A DNA stretch of 64,000 nucleotides from Trichuris trichiura (Eukaryota > Nematoda > Enoplea > Trichinellida > Trichuridae): assembly GCA_037903355.1 (NCBI GenBank), contig JBAJFE010000038.1:2170001-2234000 (forward strand), written 5' to 3'. This document shows positions 34,031 through 46,635 of the stretch, piece by piece. Below the pieces are notes generated by a model. That model made no database searches. It saw only the letters and a program-made list of their open reading frames with translations, and was not told the origin of the DNA. The first letter of the stretch is position 1. The number at the start of each line of letters is the position of its first letter. A program made the translations under genes and the position numbers.

Positions 34031-35926
34031 ATGAATGTAGGCGGGACGAGATTAGCAAAATCAGCGTTTAGGTTTCTTTCATGCTGTAAAATGAGCGAAG
34101 CGTTGATTGCCGTATGTCAGATGCGCTCGGAAAGCGATAAAGAGAAGAATTGGGAAACTTGTGAATATCTGATGAGAAGAGCGCAGGATAGAGCAGCTCG
34201 AGTAAGACTTTCACTTTATTAAATTGCTTATCCGCTTATGCTGTTGTAAGTTAATGATGCCAGTCTATTCTTTCGTTGCAGATGGTTTTCTTCCCAGAAT
34301 GTTTCGACTATATGGAGATATCGAAAAGGGAAAGCGTTGAAAATGCTTTGACAGAAGACGGAGAATTCATTGGTCGCTTTCGTTCATTAGCAAAAGAATT
34401 GGATGTCTGGGTTTCGCTTGGCGGTTTTCACGAGAAGGTGAAAGCTTACTTCAACGACCTTTTTTATTGAAAGAATAATGCTCATTCCTGCAGTGCCATC
34501 AAGACAGCAAACGTGTATACAATTCTCATCTTATTATTGATTCTTCCGGAAATGTGGTCCTTAAATATCGCAAGCTTCATCTTTTCGATGTTGATGTTCC
34601 AAACGAAGTATCCGTCCGAGAAAGTGACTACACTTTGCCCGGAGAGTACATTCCGCCTCCCGTAAACACTCCGGTCGGTATGCTGTCTGCCAGCACGGTA
34701 AGCGTAGTCATTTTTAATGAACATTAATATTACTAGTCGTATGGTTTTCTCCGCTTTTATTGATGGTGTTTTAGTGCTATGATTTGCGATTCCCGGAATT
34801 GTGCCGCATAGCTCGCCAAAGGGGAGCAGAAATCTTATCCTTTCCATCCGCATTCATGGTCAATACAGGGATGGCGCATTGGGAGGTGTGCCGTCATAAG
34901 GGCAATCCTATGTCAAAATATTATTACTTTACTCAGGTTCTCCTACGAAGTCGAGCGATTGACTACCAATGCTACGTAGTTGCGGCTGCTCAGTTCGGAA
35001 AGCACAATGAAAAGCGCTCATCCTATGGACACGCTATGGTGGTAGACCCATGGGGCAACATAGTTTCCCAATGTTCAAATACGGAACCATCGATTTGCTT
35101 TGCTAGCATAGATTTACCCTTTCTTCAATCGGTTAGAAAACGTTTGCCAATCATGAACCATCTAAGACAAGACTTGTATTGCACCGCTACGGTCTGTGAG
35201 CTGTTGGGTAAACTTTCCAGCTGCATTAGATGGGCTAAGTTGCACTTCGAAAGTCGATTTGTAGATCCACGTTTGGGCAAGGAAAGTTACGCGTTCGCCG
35301 AAAAGGTGATTCCTAAAAGTTGCGTTTTCTACTTGACCCGTCTCACATATGCGTTTGTAAATCGCAAGCCTGTCGTCGAAGGACGTATGCTAAAGTGTTA
35401 TGCTCGACGTTATTTTCTCATAATTCTTTGTAACATTGTAACAGATGTGCTGGTGGCTCCACAGCGTTGCGTAACGAAGTTGAGCTTGCTGGATGCTGAG
35501 GAAGTTGCGGATTTGTTCATGTGCGTTCAAAGGATCGAACGCGCGCTGGAAAAGTTTTACGGGCTATCGTCGAGTACGGTTTGCATACAGGACGGTCCAG
35601 ATGCTGGTCAAACCGTGAAGGTAAGTTGAAAATGGCAAGTTTCGTTTTCTAATGTTCCAACCATGCAGCACGTTCATGTACACGTTCTTCCCAGGAGAAG
35701 GAATGACTTCACTGAAAATGACGATGTTTACGTCGCCGTATGATAAGCATTAACTGTTCTGCTTGTGCTTAAGGCTTGATTTTAGCTTGAAAGGCATGAT
35801 AAAGACCCATCGGATAATTCTTGGCGTAGTGTAGAAGAGATGTCAAGGGAAGCAGCAGTGTTCAGAGATCTTTTCTCTTTGAGGTGCCACTCTAACGCAT
35901 CTCAAAGATGGCTTTTGTTAATATGA
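34031..35926 (+). CDS. NitFhit: NitFhit fusion: Nit1-type amidase plus Fhit hydrolase
   Basis: A single protein joining a nitrilase-superfamily amidase (Nit1, deaminated-glutathione amidase type) to Fhit, a HIT-family diadenosine polyphosphate hydrolase, as in flies and nematodes. The Nit catalytic triad is visible: Glu in MVFFPECFDY, Lys in YRKLHLFDV, Cys in STCYDLRFPE. It is followed by HWEVLLRSRAIDYQCYVVAAAQFG (exon junction within). The Fhit part has FVNRKPVVEG, spliced to HVLVAPQR, then DGPDAGQTVK and the HIT triad HVHVHVLPRR. It ends after REAAVFRDLF, stop at 35,924-35,926. Start ATG 34,031, or 34,091 (MSEALIAVCQM). It lies 120 bp after FAM210 on the same strand. Confidence 0.95.
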
Positions 35927-36225
35927 ATACTTTTAAGGCAATAAAGATGGTATCTTCGATTTGCATGGGATGTCACAGTCGTCCAGCTAGAAAGAAAAGC
36001 AATGTTTTTTCGTTTTCCTGCGTATGACATGGACATGCTTGGAAGCTTAACATGCTTTTCAGTTGCACATTTATGCTGGTGCAGTCGCGTCGTACTTTTT
36101 AAAAAGTTCGTACTAAATGAAAGTTTGACGATGTATCGCTTATAGATAATTTAATGTCAATATTATTTATTATTTATTCTTGTAAGCTTCTATTAAGTTT
36201 CTCTTTAATTTTATTTCATAAGCCT

Positions 36226-36332
36226 TGAAAATGTAGCTCCTTCTGACGGGTGTGCGTAATGACATAACGGTGATACGGGGATGCTACCGGTTTAAACGTT
36301 TAAACGGGTAGCAACCCCGTATCACCATTATG
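36226..36332. mobile_element. Short hairpin retro-insert without hammerhead core
   Basis: A 107-bp insertion about 300 bp past NitFhit with a 15-bp duplication TTATTTCATAAGCCT (36,211-36,225 and 36,333-36,347). Its right portion is a palindrome (about 36,262-36,332) centred on GTTTAAACGTTTAAAC, with TAACGGTGATACGGGG in one arm. It has the AACGGG box but no CTGANGA/GAAA core. It may lie in the NitFhit 3' untranslated region. Confidence 0.75.
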
Positions 36333-36517
36333 TTATTTCATAAGCCTACATAAAAAATTGCTTTGAAGAAATTTGGATATTGCTGATCTAAAAGTGATAA
36401 GAATGAGAAATACTTTACAATTAGGAAGCTATTCTTTCAGAGTTATTCGTTTTACTGAGCTTGAGTTTCCCCGCTGGGAATTTACTCTATTTAGGTAGTA
36501 ATAAGAATGATGAACTT

Positions 36518-36720
36518 TTTCATAGTAGATCTTCAGATTCACGGGTTTGGCCTGTTGGATGTATCTGTAAGTAAACTTCAGAGTGCCCTACCTTCAGTTA
36601 CTTACAGGTAGGGCACTTTGAAGTTTACTTACAGATACATCCAACAGGCCAAACCCGTGAATCTGAAGATCTACTATGAAACTGTTCAAGCCTGTTAAAA
36701 GACATCCTGTCTTTCGAAAC
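36518..36720 (-). mobile_element. Miniature Penelope-derived hairpin element
   Basis: A 203-bp insertion with a 12-bp duplication AATGATGAACTT (36,506-36,517 and 36,721-36,732). It has both ends of the Penelope-like element at 12.4-15.1 kb: the left end with GGGTTTGGCCTGTTGGATG and the right end GTTAAAAGACATCCTGTCTT. The whole body is missing. Instead, the left-end segment is repeated in inverse orientation, making arms of about 70 bp. There is no hammerhead core, since that segment was not included. Confidence 0.88.
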
Positions 36721-37711
36721 AATGATGAACTTGTATAAATATAATACAATGAAGAGTGCCTACGCAAAGCAGTGGATTATTTCCTTGGTATTTTCAGGTG
36801 GCAACTGCTAGCTAGAAAATTTACGTAGCTATCAGTCAGAGGTGATTTTTGTTTGCGTTACTACGCTGCATTTCTTAAGAGCGTGATAAGCTTAGCGTGC
36901 CTTGCCATCTTAAAAATATTGGATACTCCATTGGTGCCAGTCAGCTTATCGGAAAGCGAGGCGTTACGAGCAGTTGTGTTGAGTCAGTGTATATACGCGC
37001 TAAGATCTTCTGAGCTATTTCGCTCAGCCCTGGAAATCTTTTTCGTTAGAGTTGTTACCTTTGGCTTTCTGTCGCTTCCGCTTACTGGAAGCAAAGCAAA
37101 CTGTCCGTTGTTCCAACGTGAAGCGATAATTTCTGCTTGCAAGCTTGCAAGATGAGGCTTTTTCTTGAGTCTCAGACGTTGATCGCCGGTGAATTAGGTA
37201 AATTTTAAAACGTATTCTCTTTCCAGCTCAGAATATATGGTCATTTTGATTCTGTTGTGTTCGTAATAATATTTTCAGGTATGCTGTGAAAACTTACGTT
37301 AGCTTTATGCATAATGTTGTGTGATCGGCAAGCGTAGTTCCTCTAAGTAGCGCATGCATCATGCTTCACGCGAGCTTTTTATCGCACAGCATCAGTATGA
37401 GTTTCTCTTGCAGTGTCTTTTCCGATAATCAAAACAGAATAGCTGAAGTCTTTTTAAATCGTTGATTCAACAGTAAGCTAATCGAGTGGCACGTTAGTAG
37501 GACTAATCGTAGATGCTTAAAATAGCATTGACTCTTCGTCGAAGTCTCGCCGTTAGTCTGTAGGTTGATTTGGAGGAAGAACTGTTAAGGTACAATAAGG
37601 TGACGTCTACTTGATTTCTTTGTTCCGCTGCTTACCAATATTCACTCTATTGTTTAAATCACTTTTCAGTGGGCAAGTGGAGAAGTGAAATTATGCAAGA
37701 ACCTTCTTACA

Positions 37712-38353
37712 ATTAATTCTTCTTTTTTCTTTTTTCTCCTCCTTTCTAACGGGTGCGTTATTCAGAATAAAATGTTTGCGGCTTTGCTACCCGTTCGTTA
37801 GTTAAAAACGTTTACTTCTCAAACGTATAACCCGGGGAGCTTTCGGGCCACACCGGGGCCCGTCATCAGCGCTAAGTGCGCCGCTGTCGGGTCGGTCATT
37901 ATGTTAGCAAGCCGCTCCGTCCGGCCGACCGTGGCGGGAACCTCAGCCATCAGGTCGATCCTTGACCCGTCGGGCTTTGGTCCCACCTGGTCAGTCAGAC
38001 TTTGCGGCGAGCACCCAACCGACCTTCCATGACGGCGGCAGCACTAACAATGAGGAACAACGAGCATACAAACGATATACCCGTCTGTTTTAAACAGACG
38101 GATTTTAAACTTTCTTCTTTCCAGATCTTGACCTTCTTTCTTCTCGACCACTCGTTGCCCTCTTTGTTGTCCGTGCCCGCACACACATTAAAATTAATTC
38201 TTCTTTTTTCTTTTTCTCCTCCTTTCTAACGGGTGCGTTATTCAGAATAAAATGTTTGCTGCTTTGCTACCTGTTCGTTAGTTAAAAACGTTTACTTCTC
38301 AAACGTATAACCCGCGGAGCTTTCGGGCCACACCGGGGCCCGTCATCAGCGCT
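37712..38353 (-). mobile_element. Retrozyme-like element: two direct repeats, each with a hammerhead-like core
   Basis: About 642 bp flanked by the 15-bp duplication AAGAACCTTCTTACA (37,697-37,711 and 38,354-38,368). Two almost identical direct repeats of about 160 bp (about 37,712-37,876 and 38,192-38,353) enclose a GC-rich 315-bp interior. Each repeat carries on the minus strand CTGATGA, stem GGGCC/GGCCC and GAAAGC (37,839-37,869 and 38,319-38,349). The bases next to the core (TTAGCG) can pair with CGTTAG near the other end of the repeat, forming a stem I. There is no long coding frame. This matches the retrozyme layout, or a Penelope remnant with only its terminal repeats. Confidence 0.88.
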
Positions 38354-38634
38354 AAGAACCTTCTTACAGTCATAGTTACTATTGCTTGCGCTGTCTGTTG
38401 CGTCTGTAACTTTTTCGTAGTCCGTTTCGTGATCAATTATATTTTTCCTTGCTATTGCGAGTGAAGCATTTCAGATTCCACTAGTTGCTGTTCTCAATGC
38501 TTCTGTGTATGTCTTACTTTTGTGTCTGAAAGCCTAAGTAGTTCCGGAGCATACCGAAAAAAAGGAAGAAATTCTTTGAATTTTGCGTTTATTTCTCCTT
38601 TTGAAATGGCCAGTGATTGGCCTGCAAAAGGAAT

Positions 38635-41600
38635 TCAAACAATAGAAATGCACTTCCTGGGCACCGTCTCCTTGCGGGTAAACGACATTTCGCGGTTAGA
38701 CAAGTCCATGGGCGTACCCTGTCTTTGCATGCGTCCAATCTTGTGATAGAGCTCATCGTTTGCCTTCAGGCAAGTGTAAGGAACCTCTTTCTCTTCCTTT
38801 TCGCCTCGAGCAGTGTAGCCATGTTCCGGACAGCTTTCAATAGGTCTCATTGAAATGCACTTGCGGCCGCGGCTATCAATAACTTTGTTTCGACGGACAG
38901 GAGCAGTCTCTGAAGAATAAATAAAATTGCTAAAATACTCGTCGTCTTTGTAGCTGTCCAGGATTTACCAGTAAGGACGTCGTCGATTGCTAAACTGCGA
39001 TAATGTTGGTTTCGTTCTTGGTCTCTTCTTTGTTGCTGCTGTTGATCAGAGTCGAACATTGAGCTTTCTTCCTCGTCATCATAGCTGATGCTATCGTCTG
39101 ATCTATGCTGACGGGCCATTTCCCAACTGTCGTAACTGTTGCTGTCGCTGTCACTATCGTATGAATCGAACTGTTGAGAATCGTCCTGCTCCTGCCGTTG
39201 AGGATGTTGGCAGTCATCTGTTCTGATTGTCATTTCGTTAAACGTTTCCCAGATGTCGTCGCGATTCTTTTGGTTTGACTTTGAAAATTCGTCTGAAGAG
39301 TCGGCATTCAAATTTCCGCACATGCCCGTTTGTCTGCCATGGTACTTGTCGGATACCTTAAACGGCAATCTGCTGCTTTTTTAAGAAAATCCGCTCCTAT
39401 ACCCTAATTGTGATTTCATTTCCGTCGTAATGCACGTCCACATTTGGCCTCTTCAAGTCAACGGTCACTTCGTTTTCTCGCTTACGAATGCTGTGTTGAA
39501 CAGTACAGCTAATTGCTAGAATTTGGTTACGGCCACATGCAGGCTTACCGCATAGCACGGTGATGCTTCGATTGCTGATCGTCCCATCTTTGTCCATCAA
39601 CTTTAACCTCAATGCCGCCTCCTCTTTCAGGAATAAGCTCGATTTCATGGTCAGATGTCATCAGTTTGACAACCTTAAATGAGTTCGTTTGTAATTGTGG
39701 GTAGCGCAGGCAGGAATTTGCCCTCGCACCTTCTTATCCGGCTGTTCGCGTGATCGCCTAGCCATGATAGCGAATTTTGGGTCCTCTTCGCTATCCCTAG
39801 CCAGAATGGTATAGCAGCTGGAGAACGGAATCCTGTATATGGCACCGTCGAATGTTGTTATTGAATTTTGACGAATCTGGCAAGTCCCTTGAAAGTAGCC
39901 GCTTAAAAGCAGAGAGATAGTTAAGGCCTAGCAAATATTCACCTTTGGCGTGCTTGTTGCCCATGTAGAGGTTCATCAGCCGCATAAAGTTGCTGCGTCT
40001 GTAGGTTTCCTTTCGTAGCAGCGTTGGTATGTAAACATTGTTCATGCGAATGGTTTTTCTAGGCGTCTGAACGAATAGCCGTTATGGCGTAGGTGAATCA
40101 CACTGGTCAACGCCACCTGAATTTTAACATCAGCTTTGTCTTCGTTTCTCATTATGGCTTGAATGCGCACTTCTCCCGCTCGAGATTGTTCGTCTCTTTG
40201 TCTGTTCCTTTCCGCAGAATCGTATCGCTGCCTTTTGTTCTCTATTTCAGTGCTCCAGTAGTTCATGCTGGTTAGCATCCGAATGATGTCTTCTGCTTTG
40301 TCAACTGCCCATTCAGGCACCTACGCAGTCATTAGCAGTTACGATGATTTTGTAATGTAAACCGTTGGGCTTACGTTGCGATGTTGGATTTGAATTTTGT
40401 AGCCGGCTGTTTCTTCGCTGCTCACGCCGTATCCAATCTGTTTTTGATCTCTTTCCTCATTATCCTCCTGAATGGCGTTTGATTGTCTTTGCTCCCAGAT
40501 GACGTTTCTTCGAGACGCGGTTTCGATCTGGTGAAGAATCGCTCAAGCTTTTTTGCCTTAGTTGGCAGTGCGGACTTCCTACCCTTGTCTTTATGTAGTT
40601 CTCGTCGTTGCATTGTGTTCCCCAGTTTATGTTTATATCGCTGCTTCTTCGAGTTTGTTCTGATCTTTGGTCGTTCTCTTTGCCTTGGGTTTTCATGTTA
40701 ATACATATTTCTTGTCGTTGACCGTCATGTCCTTGCCTTTGCAATTTTGCGTCAACCTTTGTTGGTATCAAGGAGCGGGAAGAGGTTTCATATTCTAATT
40801 CCAGCTTGTTTTGCATTGAATCGCTTCTTATGGTCAAACCAACTTGGCGACTGTTTTCGTTCTCGTTTTCATTTTCTTCTGTTCTTCTCATGTAGGCGCT
40901 GATGGTTACCTGAAAATTAACCCTCTTAGTAGTGCCGTCGTTGTGCATGTTCTAGTAGTCGCGTGCCTGTTTGTTGTCTCTTCTGTCAGAATTGACGCTC
41001 AAGACTACTTTGTTAGGACCGAACCAGGGAGCCATATAGTGCAGCAGCTTATTGTGATTGCACATGGGCGTGGTTATCACTCCTCGCATGCAAATTTCAG
41101 ATCCGAACAGCGGTCCTCTCATGCAGCGTTTAAACTAAAACGAACATATTAAACGTTGCTAACGAACGGTGTGCTTACGCTTTCCATTCTGACGTTCTTT
41201 TCAGCGACCACCGTTTTTTCTTCCGCTTCAGCCAGCGGATTCTGCGAACGCATGTAGTAGATGACTGGGCGAGATTCCAATTTCAGTAAGTCTTTGTATC
41301 CTTCATGGTTGCGCATTTGAATTTTCAATTGTTCATCCTCTTGCCTATGATCTAAGGAAATTGTCATGTCGACAGGTACTGTTGCCTTTATGTTTTTGAT
41401 AAGGTAGATGCCATTAGTGGATATGGGCGTTCTACTGCTGACGTCGGTCACCATGCTTATTGTTGTACTAATTCTTGCTCTGATGTCGGCCTGAATTGGG
41501 ATATTTCTTCCAATAGAAGCTTGCCCGTGGGCGCTGAATATGGCTGGTGCCTTCCTCCTGATGGACAACTGCGAGCCGATGGCTGTTGGAATTTTGACAA

Positions 41601-44600
41601 CTGTCTCGCGAAGGAGGGTCGCTTCGTCTATGCTAATCGACCCTTGGCGGTTTGAGGCCATCTTAGCTATTAGAAGTAGCAGAGATTCCGCGCCGCGATT
41701 TTGCTGTGTCAGTTGCTTCAGTCTGTCCTCATTGAACGTTAGCAGCATGATATCTTGATTTCTGAACTTCATGGACATCCACGCCTTCGTCTGTCGCTGT
41801 TGTTGTTGGCGCTGCTGTTGCTGTTGTCTTGAACCCCGGTTTCCGTTGCGTCGAGTCTGCAAAAAAGTGACAATTTTTCCTGCTACAGTATTCCCACAAG
41901 CCTTGGCTAACCTCCTCTGCCATACGTCGAAGTTTCATTTTGATTTCCGTATTTCCGCCGCGTTGATTTTGTTCTATGTCTGGCAGCAGTTCAGAGATTA
42001 TGTTAGACAGTGAACAATTTCCAAAGCGAACAAGTTTCTGTTGCGTTCCCCTCGTTCGACCATGTTAATACCAGCGCGCATGAACTTTGGCACTATATCG
42101 TCCATATCGTACATGGGCATTATAAAGAAGTCGAATCCAGTCTTCTTCTCCCGGTCATACACTGACTCGAATATCATATCACTGTGTGGCAACTGCAGGT
42201 TTCGTCGTCGGACGCTTTTGGCTACAGTTTGCAGTTTCTGCTTACTGCAAAGTGAAATAATCATGACTTGGAGTTTTTCTCTTAGCTTTGCGTAATCTTA
42301 CTTTTCCTCATAGCAAGGCTGATTAGAATCTGCTAAGCGCCTTATCAGTTTATACGCAAACGAGGCAACCCGTCGGTTCGGATCGTGGTTGATGATGACG
42401 CCTATTTGGTCGATGGTCATTCTGTCAGGATTCTGTTGGAGAAGCATTTGAATAGCAGCCATACGAACTGCCGACGACTCCATCCTATTGGCAGCGGCCG
42501 ATAGGAGAATGTTTTTGGTCTTTTGCGGAAGGCTGTCCTTTATGTGGCGTAAAGCCAGGATGGCTTCCAGACGTATTGCGGCTGGATTGCGACGGTCCTG
42601 ATTTCTGATGATCGATTCCAATTCGCTGATGCTGACGTCAAGGCCGGCATTGCCGAGAGCACGTATAAGGACCACTTGGTCTTCCCATCTGTCGCTGGCG
42701 GCCAGCCGATCAGCAATCGTCTGTACATGGCAGTTTGGTCAAAATGGGTCAGTGGCGTTACGTCAAATTAAGATAATGTAAAAATAAATGATAAAATTAT
42801 GCAAATGCTATTCTTTTAAAGGAGATTCGAGTAGACATTAAACAAAGTTGATGTGCTGTTGGGGTACTTACACGGACGAAGCGTTGCTTAATTTCGCTGT
42901 CGCATCTTTGATGGTTGCTATTATCAGTTCTTATATCATCCCTATTTTGGCTTTCTTGGCGCTGCTGACGTTGGTGACGCTGTGGGGCGCACATTGTTCT
43001 CATCATGGAACCAGCCGTTAGCAGAATCGCCCTTCTGAGCTGTTCGCTGCGTTGAACCGTCTGGCTCTCATCAAGACGCATCAGCTCGGTGATGATCTCC
43101 TTAGAGACTCTTGGCGTGTCCATCATTGTTGTTATAACTATTGCTGCCTTAAGTGGGTTAATCTCGCCATTTGCGATTTTGTCAGCCAACTGACGGAACG
43201 AGCTCAAAGTTCCCGCTTGTGCAAGGAGGTTGGGCATGATGTTACGTGCTCTCTCCCTCTCTTCGGGGGTCAGCATACCACTCTGCTGGCGTCCAAAGTG
43301 GTGTTCGTTGGTCGATCTGATTTCAGACTCACTCATGTAACGCATTAGTTGAACTGCCTTGTAGAAATAGCGATTGGCCTTTTCATCCGCCGTGTCCTTC
43401 ATGTGCCTCATCATCTTCATTATGATTTCCGCTAAAGCTGCCGACTTGTCTTGGCTTTTCTGCCGTCGTGAAAACAACCGGTCGTTGTAATGTTGATCCC
43501 CTTCAGCGTAGAAGCGGTCAAAATGTTCGTCATCTCTGGTGCTGTATATTAGGTCGGATACGCGCTGACCTGTTGCCGGGAAATTGGACATTTCTGAAGA
43601 ACCGTCGTTCGACTCTTGAGATGACACAAGCTTCAGGCTAGCTCTACAACATACATATGGTCAGAGAAAAGTAACCTATGTGGACGTACTTTATTTTTAC
43701 GACTACTGCGCTTTCGTCGGCGTTCTGCTGGGCGATAACGTGATCATTGGAAAGTTCAACCCTTTCGATCAGGAACTTGTCACGCTTGCCACGGATCTGG
43801 TAGCGAATTGTGGTGCTGCTCTCGACACTTCGCTCCTACGGATAAAGGAAGTGAACAGGGTGGGCTGCTTTAAAGGTTATTGGTAGGATTTTACTCCGCT
43901 TCTTGGCAGCTGATGACAGCGAGGGCAAGGGCTGATGAATTGGAAGTTCCACCATACTTCAGGCCTCCTTTGACAGCTTTTCATGTCGATAGCCTTTGTT
44001 ACAAGCATTCTGGAACCTCGCTCCGAATTGTCGTCGTCATCATCATCAATGGCGCTGACGGTGTACATAGTGTCGCATTCTCCTTCCACCGTTTTTTCTC
44101 TTGTTCTGTATGCCGTGCCGACGTTGGTTTTTGAGTCAGTGTCGATTCTATTCAAAGCAGATTGCTCTTCTTCCATGCTGGTACGATCGGTGGATTGCAA
44201 CTTGATTTGGAACAGATTGATGACGCCTCGTTTCAAATTTTCCGACCATTCCTCATCATCCTGTTGGAAGACCAGGTCTTGCACTTGGCCCTCCGCATAA
44301 GTAAATTCGACTGGCAATTCGAGTATTTTCAAATCGCTCTGTTTGATTTCAACCGGTTCGAGTTCTTCAAACGAAACCATTTCATCTTGATCTTTCGAGT
44401 TGCCGAGCTGCTTGCCCAAGCGGATGTTGTTCACGCGGATAATGAAATGCTCTTCAGATCGTTTCACCAAAGTGACTTCGGCTGTGAAGCGAGTCATGCT
44501 GTTCTGGTTGCTGTGATCCGGTACGCCAATTTTGATTTGGCCATTGTATTTGAATTTGTATTTTTGGTTGATGCGGAAGTAGGATTCCTGCACGTTCTGA

Positions 44601-44756
44601 TAGTTGACAGTGTCCCTGAGCAGCTTCAGTCGCTGTTGGTGTCTACCTTAAACGGCAATGGAATTTCTGATTCGTCACTTGAAATTTCAGAGGGAACATA
44701 CCTGCGGCGTAGAGGGCAAACGCTAGAAGAGTCAAGATGACCACTTTAAGGCCCAT
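38635..44756 (-). CDS. vtg: Vitellogenin (yolk lipoprotein precursor)
   Basis: Large secreted lipid-transfer protein that supplies yolk. The start ATG (44,756) opens a signal peptide, MGLKVVILTLLAFALYA. The lipoprotein N-terminal domain has LELPVEFTYAEGQV, DDEEWSENLKRGVINLFQ and EGECDTMYTVS (44.6-43.9 kb), then a helical repeat region (43.6-42.3 kb; LIRALGNAGL, ILALRHI). A Gln-rich patch (about 41.8 kb) precedes the open beta-sheet part (41.8-39.4 kb). The vWD domain contains MCGNLNADSSDEF (about 39.3 kb) and is followed by a Ser/Asp- and Gln-rich stretch and a Cys-rich tail ending at 38,635. At least ten exons with small introns. Nothing broken was seen. Not recognised as tissue-specific from sequence alone. 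Confidence 0.93.
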
Positions 44757-44790
44757 CTTGAGTTGCTACGCCGTACCATCTTGCGAACCC

Positions 44791-44798
44791 ATTTTATA
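44791..44798 (-). promoter_or_regulatory. TATA box of the vitellogenin gene
   Basis: The minus strand reads TATAAAAT about 35 nt before the vitellogenin ATG, which would place the transcript start only a few bases before the coding start. A strong TATA box suits a highly expressed, stage-specific gene. Confidence 0.65.
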
Positions 44799-44829
44799 CC
44801 TTGGTCGGCTACGAGCCATTGACAAGGTC

Positions 44830-46620
44830 GTTCGTCAAAATGCTAAACTGTCGGACTTTGAAACTGAACGAATATGGTAGCTTTGTTTGATCTGATTAAA
44901 GCAGCGCGCCGGCAGAGTCAGCGGCCAACTTTTTGCATTGTCACTTTTCTCCGCGCAGGACAAGAGTTCACGATGAACGGTGTTGGCTTTGGAAATTATT
45001 CAAACAATCTGAATGTTGCAAGTTAGCTGGGGTCATTGGCGTTTGATAGCTCAGGTGGAATTGATGGATTGATTGAGAAGGGTTCCAAACTCTGTCATCC
45101 TTATACTGTTCACGTGCTTTTGCCAATTTGTTGGATGAATATACTCCTGGAGGATGAAAACACGTAAATTTCGGTGTATGTATTTGGAGTGACTTATGTT
45201 TTGTAATTGACGAAATGTAGACTTCCAGGTTTGCATTCTCGCACTCTTGGAGGCGTCAGCTATCAGCATTCCACGTTCATGGACTGTTTTGAGTAGGTGA
45301 GAAATTTGTCCTGCTCATCAAAATAAAATACCTTTAGTATGCTGTTGCTAAGGAAATATTAACACGGTGTACTGCACTTCCTTTTACTTTACTCTACGTT
45401 ATTGCCGAAGTGCACTGAATGCAAGGCGTTTGCATAATGCGTTTCCTTGTACTCAGTACAAATTTGTTAAACTAGAAGAAATAGTAGCAGTCTTGTAAGT
45501 TCTCACTTAATATCTATAGTGATGTATTTTTCGTAGGTTTTCGACTAATAAAATAGCTGACGGTATAAGTATTTTGCTTTTGTCCTGTTTATTTATGCTT
45601 ACCTTTTTTTTAGATAGTTGCCGTTGCGGCTGACTCAAAACGCTTGCAGATGTATTGAAAAATATTTGATTAAACTGCAATTTCTGGTGCTTTATTTTTT
45701 CCGCTTACATTGCCGGACAAAATTAAGCGAACAGCGAGCGGACTGCTCCATCCACCTTGGGATTCTGACGGTGAGAACAACATTTTAATTAGCAGGTTAA
45801 AATGGAATGAAGTGCTCATTCCGTCTTTTCTTGACGTCATTTCGTTTTGTCGGTTTCCATCAAAAAGTGACTGTCTTTGGAAGACTACTGTTTGACAGGT
45901 GGTGGCAGAATGAACGACTTACATGATTGGCATTTCAGGATTTTTATGCTCTACGCAAGCGATAATGGTAGCAAAAGCATCAGCGTTACGTTGGTGTGAA
46001 AAACGATGTTAACATTGGCCTTTCAGTTGCACACTACTAACATTCGGTATGGTTTTGTAGATCGTTGTTTAATGAAGTACCTGTGATTATGATAAATGCG
46101 AGTGAAGTAGGTTGTAAATCCCGGTTGTACTGTAATTAATGTTAATAGCAGCCTAGCGATCAGGTTTCCTCAAAGAAAAACGAAGTCGGAGCTCGGTTTA
46201 GCGAATATTGTTACGTCTGCATAACCTGGTGGCTTTAACAGGTTATAGCACAGGATTCTCTTAGAACATTGACGCTGATAAGCATGAACGAAAATGGCTT
46301 ACAATTTTCATTTGATTTTTCCTTTCCCTTTAGTACTAGCTGAATAGACTTGCACTTTTTAACACCTGAAGTGGACCTAACCCTTGAAACTTATTCTCAG
46401 TTCTCATGTAAATTGCCTTTTATGTGCGGAGCTTTCAGCGCGCACACGTTGCCCTCGTCGTCGGTGCATAGTGGTAAGGCAAAATAAGTATCAGGATCAG
46501 GATATATTGGAATAGTTTACCGGAATGAGGATGGCAGGTTAAGCAGAAAAAGTCTATCCTTTTAGAAGTATTAATTGTTTTCATCTCGCACGTGAGTGAA
46601 CATGATTTAAAGAATATAAA
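44830..46620. other. Intergenic, nothing recognised
   Basis: Upstream region of the vitellogenin gene, about 1.8 kb, with short, unconvincing frames only. It probably contains vitellogenin control sites, but I cannot assign them. Confidence 0.4.
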
Positions 46621-46635
46621 TAAGTTTAACACAAT

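Noticed and set aside
36853..37155. 100-codon plus-strand frame
   Set aside because: Non-ATG start, hydrophobic and compositionally random, no family recognised; probably chance.
37712..38353. Interpretation as a classic LTR retrotransposon
   Set aside because: The duplication is 15 bp rather than the 4-6 bp of integrase elements. The repeats lack TG...CA ends, and no primer-binding site or polyprotein is present.
44162..44740. 192-codon plus-strand open frame
   Set aside because: It is the complement of the vitellogenin N-terminal exon and starts with a non-ATG codon.
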